9,947 bases of DNA, from assembly GCA_015661535.1 (NCBI GenBank), contig DQVY01000062.1:1-9947 (forward strand). Reading direction: 5' to 3'. The position numbers and the translations under genes were made by a program. The stretch comes from Sulfurovum sp. GTDB taxonomy: Bacteria; Campylobacterota; Campylobacteria; Campylobacterales; Sulfurovaceae. The notes below the pieces were generated by a model. The model saw only the letters and a list, made by a program, of their open reading frames with translations. It did no database searches and had not been told where the DNA came from. Shown here piece by piece: positions 1-6,250 of this stretch (positions are counted from its first letter, which is position 1; each line of letters begins with the position of its first letter).

Positions 1-914
1 ATCAGGAATATACCGTTTCTCCTCTCAAGCAAGTGATGGTACAAAACTCTAAAGACGGCAGTCGTAAATATCTGTATGAGCTGCATGATAAACACACAGT
101 CGAAGCAGTGCTGCTTCTCATGAAAGATAAAGAGTACCATGAAGATGGCTCTGTAAAGCATCAGGAACGCTATACGGTCTGTATCTCTTCACAAGTAGGG
201 TGCAAGGTAGGGTGTGCCTTTTGTTTGACTGCAAAGGGCGGTTTTATGCGAAATTTGACAGCAGGTGAAATTGTGGAGCAGGTACGTCTTATTAAGAAAG
301 ACAATGAGATTGCTGCCAACCGCCGTGTCAATATTGTTTACATGGGAATGGGTGAACCTCTTGACAACCTCTTGCCGGTTGCCAAGTCAGTAAAGATATT
401 TGCAGATGAAGAGGGGATGGCAATAGCCACACATAGACAAACCATTTCAACCTCGGGACTTAGTGCGAAGATAGAGAGACTTGGTAAAATGGAGCTTGGT
501 ATTAACCTGGCTATATCCTTGCATGCAGTAGATGATGACTTAAGACAACAGTTGATGCCTATTAACAAGGCGTACAATATTGCTTCTATTATTACTGCAG
601 TAAAGAACTTTCCTGTCAACGATAGAAAACGCGTCATGTTTGAATACCTTGTCATCAAAGATGTCAATGATGATCTCTCAGCAGCGAAGAAATTGCTCTC
701 CCTGCTTGATGGCATAAAAGCAAAAGTAAACTTGATCTATTTTAATCCTTATGGAGGGACAGAGTTTAAAAGACCCTCTCCCGAAGATATGAAAAAGTTT
801 CAAGAATATTTGACTTCACATGGTTTACATTGTACGATCCGTGAGTCAAAAGGTTTAGATATATCTGCTGCCTGCGGGCAGCTTCGTGAACAAGAATTAG
901 AAGGAGAAGAGTAA
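1..914 (+). CDS. rlmN: Dual-specificity 23S rRNA m2A2503 / tRNA m2A37 methyltransferase RlmN (5' end outside window)
   Basis: Radical-SAM methyltransferase that methylates C2 of A2503 in 23S rRNA and, in many bacteria, A37 of some tRNAs. Seen: the reading frame is open to the left edge (first whole codon at base 3), so the GTG at 33 is probably internal and the N-terminal accessory domain (roughly 70 residues) is missing. Numbering from that GTG, the Fe-S motif CxxxCxxC is C57, C61 and C64 (GCKVGCAFC). The conserved Cys seven residues before it is C50 (CISSQVGC), matching E. coli C118. The methyl-carrying Cys near the C-terminus lies in SAACGQL, matching E. coli C355. YMGMGEPLDN is the SAM-contacting GEP motif, and FNPYGG is also typical. 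All catalytic residues visible are present. The stop TAA overlaps the ATG of the next small gene by one base, so the two are probably co-translated. Confidence 0.96.
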   Translation, partial: QEYTVSPLKQVMVQNSKDGSRKYLYELHDKHTVEAVLLLMKDKEYHEDGSVKHQERYTVCISSQVGCKVGCAFCLTAKGGFMRNLTAGEIVEQVRLIKKDNEIAANRRVNIVYMGMGEPLDNLLPVAKSVKIFADEEGMAIATHRQTISTSGLSAKIERLGKMELGINLAISLHAVDDDLRQQLMPINKAYNIASIITAVKNFPVNDRKRVMFEYLVIKDVNDDLSAAKKLLSLLDGIKAKVNLIYFNPYGGTEFKRPSPEDMKKFQEYLTSHGLHCTIRESKGLDISAACGQLREQELEGEE

Positions 915-1015
915 TGGCTACACTTGATATATTTATGTTGGGTTTTTTGTTTGTGGTGGCAGTTGTTGGTGTAGGCTGGTTGATCTTTGAATCTCGTTCG
1001 GATGATGAGAAATAG
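914..1015 (+). CDS. Small single-helix membrane protein, 33 residues, function unknown
   Basis: Not recognised as a known family. Seen: an ATG overlapping the rlmN stop (TAATG), preceded at 901-906 by AAGGAG with a 7-base spacer, a near-ideal Shine-Dalgarno sequence that also sits inside the last rlmN codons. The product starts MATLDIFMLGF, continues as one hydrophobic stretch of about 18-19 residues (roughly positions 5-25, rich in V, G, L and F), then has a short charged tail, ESRSDDEK. It therefore reads as a bitopic mini-membrane protein, without a cleavable signal peptide or lipobox. Its position after rlmN suggests co-transcription. A parS-like site begins 6 bases after its stop. Such proteins often serve as small subunits or regulators of larger membrane complexes, but nothing here names a partner. 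The strong ribosome-binding site and coupling make it more credible than a chance ORF. Confidence 0.68.
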   Translation: MATLDIFMLGFLFVVAVVGVGWLIFESRSDDEK

Positions 1016-1021
1016 AATGAA

Positions 1022-1037
1022 TGTTTCATGTGAAACA
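1022..1037. promoter_or_regulatory. parS: parS-like ParB-binding site (15 of 16 consensus bases)
   Basis: TGTTTCATGTGAAACA differs from the widely conserved bacterial parS consensus TGTTTCACGTGAAACA only at one central base (C to T). It lies in the convergent space after the 33-residue gene. With flanking bases the 8-bp arms ATGTTTCA and TGAAACAT are complete, interrupted only by the central TG. Known: ParB (Spo0J) dimers load at parS and organise the origin region for segregation. A second, perfect site is about 440 bp to the right, which makes coincidence very unlikely. Confidence 0.85.
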
Positions 1038-1058
1038 TTAGGGAACTATATAATATCT

Positions 1059-1084
1059 GTAGGTCGGGATGTCCTCTTCCCGAC
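1059..1084 (+). repeat. Short, internally deleted copy of the 60-bp GTAGGTCGGG repeat
   Basis: Read rightward, this starts GTAGGTCGGGATGT and ends CCTCTTCCCGAC, the two ends of the longer copies at 1172-1230 and 6500-6559 joined with the middle missing. The arms GTCGGGA (1063-1069) and TCCCGAC (1078-1084) form a perfect 7-bp stem with an 8-base loop. It lies downstream of the 33-residue gene, and the GTAGG end is nearer that gene, the same arrangement as the full copies relative to their upstream genes. No strong T-run follows (ATAAATATTC), so it is not a textbook intrinsic terminator. It may still end or protect the transcript. Confidence 0.7.
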
Positions 1085-1171
1085 ATAAATATTCATACAG
1101 TAAAAATTATACTCAAGTCATAACATTCAAATCATGTAACATAATAGGTCTATCTTTCAGCACAAATAAAT

Positions 1172-1230
1172 GTCGGGAAGAGATACCCCAAGGGCATTCC
1201 CTCTTTGTGTCACAGCACACCCCAACCTAC
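1172..1230 (-). repeat. 60-bp GTAGGTCGGG repeat, full copy A, at the pseudouridine synthase stop
   Basis: This 59-bp element matches the copy at 6500-6559 over nearly its whole length, with about seven substitutions and one missing base. Read on the minus strand it begins GTAGGTTGGGGTGTGCTGTG and ends CTCTTCCCGAC. The TAG in its first four bases is the stop codon of the pseudouridine synthase gene. In the RNA sense it can fold as a closing stem (GTTGGGG with TCCCGAC, using two G-U pairs), a hairpin around TGTGCTGTGACA, and an arm AAGAG/CTCTT topped by TGCCC/GGGTA. It probably lies in the 3' untranslated region of that mRNA. Confidence 0.85.
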
Positions 1231-2156
1231 TTGTTGAACACTCTTTCTTCTTTTGGCACTATCAAATCTTTCATATTTCTAAAATCTAATGTACTCTCTA
1301 TATGAAACTGACTTCCATAGGTAAACTGTAAACTCTGTGCATGGAGCATTAGGCGTGGTGCACCGTGTTGGATGAGTCTGTCTTCTTCGCTTTGTGTCAT
1401 GTCCAGGTAGTCATCACTTGCAGCAAATGTAGCACCGTAAATTGGGTCGCCTAAGATAGGATGTTTCACGTGAAACAAGTGGATACGTATCTGATGGAGT
1501 CTTCCTGTATGGGGGTAACATGCTATAAGGGATGCATCTAATGCCTCATCATACTGCAAGGGTACAAAGTCGGTATGAGAGGCTTTTCCCTCATCCGATA
1601 TAAAGACTTTGTGTTTGGTTTCTTCATAGCCTCTTTTGTTTACCTTTATCTTTTCAGTAGAGGTAAAGGCTTCAGTTATTTTCCCGTCTACCCATGCCAA
1701 ATATGATTTTTTAATGCTGCGGTTTTCAAAAGAACTTTTGAGATGATGTTCGGCTTTTTTATGTTTAGATGCCAGAAAAAGTCCTGAGGTTTCCATGTCT
1801 ATCCTATGTGTGCCATTTGCATTATCCCCTGCAATTTCTCTCACTTCATCTAACATAGAGTAGGGTGTTGACATAGTGTTTGGATGCACTAAAACACCAG
1901 AAGGTTTTTCAAAGATCATAAAATTGTTGTTTTGAAAAGTTGGACGAAGACCAGTACCTTTGGGACGAAAAAAGACCATCTCTATGTCACCTTGTACTTT
2001 TGTCCCTGTATGTGACATTGATTTACCATCAATGAGGAACCTGCCTTTGGCAATATGCCTTTGTGCTTGGCCTTGTGTATAGTTTAGTGTACGCATGACA
2101 TAAAGAAAGGCTATAGTCTCTTCTTCAATAAAAAATTTCTCTTTAACAAATGGCAT
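1227..2156 (-). CDS. RluA-family 23S rRNA/tRNA pseudouridine synthase with S4 domain
   Basis: Converts specific uridines in RNA to pseudouridine; the exact target cannot be read from sequence. Seen, 309 residues: an S4-like RNA-binding segment at about 15-63 (RTLNYTQGQAQRHIAKGRFL), the first catalytic-domain motif FEKPSGVLVHP at 82-92, the catalytic motif HRIDMETSGL with nucleophile D120, and the conserved HTGRLHQIRIHL (216-227) followed by HPILGDPIYG. Start choice: the ATG at 2156 follows GAGGT on the minus strand with a 9-base spacer. The codons for residues 227-232 (L-FHVKH) contain a perfect parS site, so this stretch encodes protein and probably a chromosomal centromere. The stop codon is supplied by the first bases of a dispersed repeat. 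It is divergent from purB, an order I recall as conserved in Campylobacter jejuni (Cj0022c). Whether it is RluA-, RluC- or RluD-like in function is left open. Confidence 0.93.
   Translation of the reverse strand: MPFVKEKFFIEEETIAFLYVMRTLNYTQGQAQRHIAKGRFLIDGKSMSHTGTKVQGDIEMVFFRPKGTGLRPTFQNNNFMIFEKPSGVLVHPNTMSTPYSMLDEVREIAGDNANGTHRIDMETSGLFLASKHKKAEHHLKSSFENRSIKKSYLAWVDGKITEAFTSTEKIKVNKRGYEETKHKVFISDEGKASHTDFVPLQYDEALDASLIACYPHTGRLHQIRIHLFHVKHPILGDPIYGATFAASDDYLDMTQSEEDRLIQHGAPRLMLHAQSLQFTYGSQFHIESTLDFRNMKDLIVPKEERVFNK
1462..1477. promoter_or_regulatory. parS: Perfect parS centromere site inside the pseudouridine synthase gene
   Basis: TGTTTCACGTGAAACA, a perfect 16-bp palindrome identical to the consensus bacterial parS. 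A given 16-mer is expected about once per 4 billion bases at even composition, so this is not chance. On the coding (minus) strand it reads TTTCACGTGAAACAT as F-H-V-K-H, residues 228-232 of the pseudouridine synthase. Known: ParB binds parS, spreads to neighbouring DNA and, with ParA and SMC, segregates the replication origin, so the segment is probably near oriC. Confidence 0.93.
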
Positions 2157-2189
2157 AAATGGTTTACCTCGATGTAACTGATTTTAGGG

Positions 2190-2199
2190 TAGAATTCTA
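2190..2199. promoter_or_regulatory. Symmetric -10 element for divergent purB and pseudouridine synthase promoters
   Basis: The 72-bp divergent gap holds the perfect palindrome TAGAATTCTA, which gives the -10-like hexamer TAGAAT on both strands (2190-2195 rightward, 2194-2199 leftward). Each is preceded at the right distance by a T-run (ATTTTAGGG rightward, AATTTATGC leftward), as in Campylobacterota sigma-70 promoters, which rely on T-rich periodicity rather than a -35 box. The purB ribosome-binding site AGGA (2219-2222) lies 6 bases before its ATG. Transcription in both directions is inferred. Confidence 0.5.
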
Positions 2200-2228
2200 G
2201 CATAAATTACAGATAGATAGGATGTATA

Positions 2229-3557
2229 ATGGTTGAAAGATACGCAAGAGAAGAGATGACACAACACTGGACACAGCAAGCAAGATATGCAGCGTGGCTG
2301 GAAGTAGAGAAAGCAGCAGTAAAGGCATGGGCAAAACTTGGAAAGATCCCTCAAGAGGATGCAGATAAGATTGTCAAAAATGCAAAATTTTCAGTAGAAC
2401 GTATAGAAGAGATCGAAGCGATCACACGACATGACTTAATTGCATTTAACACAAGTGTGAGTGAAAGTCTTGGAGAAGAATCAAGATGGTTTCACTATGG
2501 TATGACTTCTTCAGATGCAGTAGATACTGGTGTGGCACTTCAGATGAAAGCGTCACTTGAAATTATTATTGCTGATACCAAGATGCTTATGGAATCCATC
2601 AAAAAAAGAGCAGAAGAACATAAGATGACTTTGATGGTTGGGCGTTCACATGGTATCCATGGGGAGCCTATTACCTTTGGTCTTACGTTGGCAGTCTGGT
2701 ATGATGAAATGGGCCGTCACTTGACGAACTTAGAGCAAACGATGGAAGTAATTGCCGTAGGTCAAATTTCTGGGGCTATGGGTAACTTTGCGCACGCACC
2801 ACTAGAACTTGAAGAGTATGCCATGGCTGAATTAGGATTAAAACCTGAACCTTGTTCCAACCAAGTCGTGCATAGAGACAGATATGCAAGACTCGCAACT
2901 ACCTTGGCTTTGATGGCATCATCTGTAGAAAAGTTTGCAGTACAGGTAAGACATTTACAAAGAACAGAAGTCTATGAAGCGGAAGAGTTTTTTGCCAAAG
3001 GGCAAAAAGGTTCTTCTGCTATGCCGCATAAAAGAAACCCCATATTGACAGAAAATATTACAGGACTTGCACGGATCATCAGAACCTGCGTTACACCTGC
3101 TATGGAAAATGTAGCCTTATGGCACGAGAGAGATATTTCACACTCTTCGACTGAGAGATTTTGGCTGCCTGATGCATTTATTACTACTGACTTTATGTTG
3201 CACCGCATGAACAATGTCATCGCCAACCTTACTGTAATGCCCGAGAACATGATGAAAAACCTTAACCTGACCGGTGGGTTGGTCTTCTCTCAAAGAGTGC
3301 TCTTAGAGCTTCCTCTGGCAGGTGTAAGCCGTGAAGATGCATACCGTATCGTGCAACGTAATGCCATGAAAGTCTGGGAAGAGATACAGCAGGGTAAATC
3401 CAGTACAAATGAGAAAGGTGAATCGCTTTACCTTCAGTACCTTCTTGCAGATGATGAACTGAGAGAGTCTCTTTCAGAAGAGCAGATCAGGGAGTGTTTT
3501 AACTTTGACTATTATACAAAGAATGTTGACAAAATATTCGCAAGAGTCTTTCAATAA
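2229..3557 (+). CDS. purB: Adenylosuccinate lyase
   Basis: Acts twice in purine synthesis: it splits SAICAR to AICAR plus fumarate, and adenylosuccinate to AMP plus fumarate. Cytosolic homotetramer of the fumarase/aspartase superfamily. Seen, 442 residues, a normal length for the short bacterial type: TSSDAVDT at 93-100, the GRSHGIHGEP block at 138-147 carrying the conserved histidines, and the family signature GSSAMPHKRNP at 261-271 on the flexible catalytic loop. ERDISHSSTER is also typical of PurB. The start ATG is set by AGGA 6 bases upstream. The gene is divergent from the pseudouridine synthase and followed after 305 bp by nrdA. A structured inverted repeat begins at its stop codon. No lesion or unusual residue seen. 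Confidence 0.97.
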   Translation: MVERYAREEMTQHWTQQARYAAWLEVEKAAVKAWAKLGKIPQEDADKIVKNAKFSVERIEEIEAITRHDLIAFNTSVSESLGEESRWFHYGMTSSDAVDTGVALQMKASLEIIIADTKMLMESIKKRAEEHKMTLMVGRSHGIHGEPITFGLTLAVWYDEMGRHLTNLEQTMEVIAVGQISGAMGNFAHAPLELEEYAMAELGLKPEPCSNQVVHRDRYARLATTLALMASSVEKFAVQVRHLQRTEVYEAEEFFAKGQKGSSAMPHKRNPILTENITGLARIIRTCVTPAMENVALWHERDISHSSTERFWLPDAFITTDFMLHRMNNVIANLTVMPENMMKNLNLTGGLVFSQRVLLELPLAGVSREDAYRIVQRNAMKVWEEIQQGKSSTNEKGESLYLQYLLADDELRESLSEEQIRECFNFDYYTKNVDKIFARVFQ

Positions 3558-3651
3558 GAGTATAGAACATCAGCTTGCACGAAATATTTCACGCTGTACT
3601 AATGTACAGCTTTAAAATCTTTCGCACAAGCTGATACACTCTAATCTTATT
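3553..3651. terminator. Nested inverted repeat at the purB 3' end, possible bidirectional terminator
   Basis: Layered complementary arms: AATAAG (3553-3558, containing the purB stop) with CTTATT (3646-3651); ATCAGCTTG (3569-3577) with CAAGCTGAT (3627-3635), a perfect 9-bp stem; CGAAA (3580-3584) with TTTCG (3620-3624); and an inner hairpin GCTGTAC (3593-3599) with GTACAGC (3604-3610), loop TAAT. GAAATATTTC (3581-3590) is a competing small palindrome. The right outer arm overlaps the stop codon of a minus-strand remnant, so it would suit two convergent genes. No good T-run follows either end, so factor-independent termination is uncertain. It could instead protect the mRNA end or be a mobile hairpin element. 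Confidence 0.55.
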
Positions 3652-3751
3652 CAGGTCTTGGTGTTACTTTTAGTTTTGTCCAGCTATTAAAAACACCGTT
3701 TTTTCTAACTACTCCCCTACAGTACAGCCTTTCAAAAACTATTCTTTCAGC
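3647..3751 (-). pseudogene. Possible C-terminal remnant of a lost gene convergent with purB
   Basis: Read leftward, a 34-codon stretch between two TAA codons has a protein-like composition: it contains RIVFERLYCRGVVRKNG and ends SWTKLKVTPRPE, then TAA at 3647-3649. It has no ATG, GTG or TTG in frame, so it cannot be translated as it stands. Just upstream, another frame reads FRHLIYKLKE before a TAG; adding one base near 3743-3747 would join the two as KLK-R-IVFERL. This suggests a small gene with a frameshift, or a decayed end. I do not recognise the family. The purB-side hairpin ends exactly at its stop, as expected if a convergent gene once stood here. Chance coding look-alike is possible. 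Confidence 0.35.
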
Positions 3752-3811
3752 TTATAGATAAGATGTCTAAAAATGATACAACTTTTCAAAAAAAGCCAAG
3801 GTAAATTTGAG

Positions 3812-3817
3812 TAAAAT
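3812..3817 (+). promoter_or_regulatory. Probable nrdA promoter -10
   Basis: TAAAAT preceded by AAATTTGAG, the same T-run plus -10 arrangement seen before purB (ATTTTAGGGTAGAAT) and usual in Campylobacterota. A start near 3824 would give a leader of about 40 bases that includes the inverted repeat at 3831-3847 and the ribosome-binding site GAGGA (3852-3856). Confidence 0.5.
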
Positions 3818-3830
3818 CGGATTACTAATA

Positions 3831-3847
3831 TCACGAAAATATCGTGA
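3831..3847. promoter_or_regulatory. Inverted repeat in the nrdA leader, possible operator
   Basis: TCACGA (3831-3836), a 5-base spacer AAATA, then TCGTGA (3842-3847): a perfect 6-bp inverted repeat just downstream of the predicted transcription start and 15 bases before the nrdA ATG. It could be a repressor site or a weak RNA hairpin. It only loosely resembles the NrdR box (spacing 17 rather than 16 bases and no CACWATAT core), so no regulator is assigned. Confidence 0.35.
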
Positions 3848-3862
3848 ACTTGAGGAAACAAA

Positions 3863-6232
3863 ATGATCAGAGTTGTCAAACGAAATGGTAGAATAGAAAC
3901 TTTAGATGTATCAAAGATCCAGAAATATACAGCAGCGGCTGTTGAGGGGCTTGTCCGTGTCAGTCAGAGTGAACTTGAGGTTGACGCGAAGTTACAGTTC
4001 CGTGATATGATCTCATCGGAAGATATACAGACAACACTTATCAAGACAGCAGTTGACAAAATCGACATTGACAGACCAGACTGGACTTTTGTTGCCGCCA
4101 GACTTTTCCTTTATGATATCTACCATAAGTCAACAGGCTTTACAGGATACAACCATCTGCGTGAATATTTTGAACGGGGTGAAAAAGAGGGACGTATTGT
4201 TCTTGGGCTTAAAGAGAAGTATGATCTTGATGATCTTAATGCCTATCTTAAACCAGAGCGTGACCTGCAGTTTACATACTTAGGGATCAGAACACTGTAT
4301 GACCGTTATTTACTAAAAGACAAAAAAGGGTCACCTATAGAATTGCCGCAGCAGCTCTTTATGGGTGTGGCTATGTTCCTGGCGCAGAATGAATTTGATT
4401 GTCAAACCTGGGCAAAGAAGTTTTATGATATCTTGTCAAAATTTGAAGTAATGGCTGCAACACCAACCTTGTCAAATGCAAGAACACCCAGACACCAATT
4501 GAGCTCTTGTTACATTGGATCAACACCTGACAACATAGAGGGTATCTTTGACGGATACAAAGAGATGGCACTGCTTTCCAAGTTTGGTGGAGGGATCGGT
4601 TGGGACTGGTCTTTGGTCCGTGGTATGGGTTCCTATATTGATGGACACAAACATGCCGCAGGAGGTATTGTACCTTTCTTAAAAATTGCCAATGATGTTG
4701 CCATTGCTGTTGATCAACTTGGTACACGTAAAGGTGCCATTGCTGTTTACATTGAACCTTGGCATGTTGACATTCGTGACTTCCTTGACTTGAAGAAAAA
4801 CTCAGGAGAAGAGCGTCGTAGAGCCCATGACCTTTTCCCTGCTATTTGGTTGAATGATCTCTTTATGTCAAGAGTGGAAGCAGATGAGATGTGGACACTT
4901 TTTGATCCTTTTGAAGTGAAAGAGTTGACAAGCCTTTACGGGGAAGATTTTGAAAAGCGTTATTTAGAGCTTGAAAATTCTGATGATGATATTGTAAGAG
5001 AACGTGTTTCCGCCAAAGGCCTTTGGAAAGAGATGCTTCGTTCTTACTTTGAAACAGGGAATCCTTTCCTTACCTTTAAAGACACGGCAAATCGTGCAAA
5101 CCCAAACAAGCATGCAGGTGTGATCAGATCAACAAACCTTTGTACAGAGATCTTCCAAAATACAGGACCCAATACCTATAAAACACAATTTACCTTTGAT
5201 GACGGCTCTGTAGAAGCGTATGATGAAAATGAAATGTTAACCGTAGACAACGGTACAACAAAACCTGCAAAAAAGGTAACAGCACTTGACGGCTTAAACG
5301 GTAAACAAATTTGGATCGTTGACAAAGAAAAAACAGATGGTGACACAGCTGTTTGTAACCTCGCTTCTGTCAACTTGTCAAAAGTGCATACACAGGAAGA
5401 CCTGGCAAGGGTTGTTCCTACAGCCATTCGTATGCTTGATAATGTGATTGACTTAAACTTCTACCCTTTGGCAAAAGTAAAAAAGACAAATGAGAAATCT
5501 AGATCGATTGGACTTGGTGTCATGGGTGAAGCACAGATGCTTGCAGAAAACAGTATTGAGTGGGGAAGTCATGATCACTTTACAAAAATTGATGAAGTGA
5601 TGGAGTCATTCTCTTACTATACGATTGAAGCATCGAGTAATCTGGCTTTGGAAAAAGGGAAGTACCCAACTTTTGAGGGTTCAGATTGGGCGAAGGGACT
5701 TTTCCCTATTGACAAGGCAAATGAGAATGCCTGTAAACTGGTTGACAGAGGTGGCCTCTTTGGATACAGTCATGACTGGCAGGCCTTAAAAGAAAAAGTA
5801 AAAACAGATGGTATGCGCAATGGATACCTTATGGCCATTGCGCCTACTTCTTCCATCTCTATTTTGACAGGAACAACGCAGGCTATTGAACCAGTGTATA
5901 AAAGAAAATGGTTTGAAGAAAATTTGTCAGGACTTATTCCCGTGGTGGCACCAAGCTTGTCAGCAGATACATGGCAGTACTATACACCAGCGTATGACTT
6001 AGATCAGAATCTTCTTATTAAAGCTGGGGCGATTCGTCAAAAATGGTTAGACCAGGGACAGTCTTTGAATATCTTTATTACCCTTGACAAAGCATCGGGT
6101 AAATACCTCAACGAGATTTATATGAATGCCTGGAAGTTTGGATTGAAGTCGACTTACTATCTAAGATCTCAGTCACCTGAATCATCAGGAGATATTGAAG
6201 ATCGTTCACAAGAATGTGTTGGCTGTCAATAA
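3863..6232 (+). CDS. nrdA: Ribonucleoside-diphosphate reductase large (alpha) subunit, class Ia
   Basis: Reduces ribonucleoside diphosphates to deoxyribonucleotides for DNA synthesis, using a radical delivered by the NrdB subunit (not in this window). Seen, 789 residues: an N-terminal ATP-cone allosteric domain at about 1-90 (VVKRNGRIETLD), redox cysteine C216 (LSSCYIGS), the active-site trio N425, C427, E429 in STNLCTEI, the partner redox cysteine C498 (AVCNLASVNLS), radical-transfer tyrosines Y765-Y766 (STYYLR), and the C-terminal shuttle pair C785 and C788 in ECVGCQ. The motif GTRKGAIAVYIEPWH (287-301) is typical. All key residues are present. Relative to E. coli NrdA there seems to be extra sequence between about 430 and 497 (PNTYKTQFTFDDGSVEAYDE). 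The start ATG follows GAGGA with about 6 bases. It follows purB, as I recall for Campylobacter jejuni Cj0023-Cj0024. Confidence 0.97.
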   Translation: MIRVVKRNGRIETLDVSKIQKYTAAAVEGLVRVSQSELEVDAKLQFRDMISSEDIQTTLIKTAVDKIDIDRPDWTFVAARLFLYDIYHKSTGFTGYNHLREYFERGEKEGRIVLGLKEKYDLDDLNAYLKPERDLQFTYLGIRTLYDRYLLKDKKGSPIELPQQLFMGVAMFLAQNEFDCQTWAKKFYDILSKFEVMAATPTLSNARTPRHQLSSCYIGSTPDNIEGIFDGYKEMALLSKFGGGIGWDWSLVRGMGSYIDGHKHAAGGIVPFLKIANDVAIAVDQLGTRKGAIAVYIEPWHVDIRDFLDLKKNSGEERRRAHDLFPAIWLNDLFMSRVEADEMWTLFDPFEVKELTSLYGEDFEKRYLELENSDDDIVRERVSAKGLWKEMLRSYFETGNPFLTFKDTANRANPNKHAGVIRSTNLCTEIFQNTGPNTYKTQFTFDDGSVEAYDENEMLTVDNGTTKPAKKVTALDGLNGKQIWIVDKEKTDGDTAVCNLASVNLSKVHTQEDLARVVPTAIRMLDNVIDLNFYPLAKVKKTNEKSRSIGLGVMGEAQMLAENSIEWGSHDHFTKIDEVMESFSYYTIEASSNLALEKGKYPTFEGSDWAKGLFPIDKANENACKLVDRGGLFGYSHDWQALKEKVKTDGMRNGYLMAIAPTSSISILTGTTQAIEPVYKRKWFEENLSGLIPVVAPSLSADTWQYYTPAYDLDQNLLIKAGAIRQKWLDQGQSLNIFITLDKASGKYLNEIYMNAWKFGLKSTYYLRSQSPESSGDIEDRSQECVGCQ

Positions 6233-6250
6233 TTCTTTCGTAAAGTTTTT

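Noticed and set aside
33..35. GTG as the start codon of RlmN
   Set aside because: The frame is open upstream to the window edge and the protein would lack the N-terminal domain, so the gene starts outside the window.
1069..1305. Rightward open frame of 78 codons between the small gene and the pseudouridine synthase
   Set aside because: It starts inside one repeat copy, runs through another, and overlaps the 3' end of the real minus-strand gene; no ribosome-binding site or recognisable protein features.
3689..3704. AAAAAC-ACC-GTTTTT hairpin with T-run as an intrinsic terminator
   Set aside because: The stem is almost all A-T and lies within the minus-strand coding-like remnant, 130 bases past purB; too weak to call.
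3831..3847. NrdR box before nrdA
   Set aside because: Wrong spacing and core for the 16-bp NrdR consensus, and only one copy is visible where NrdR sites normally occur in pairs.
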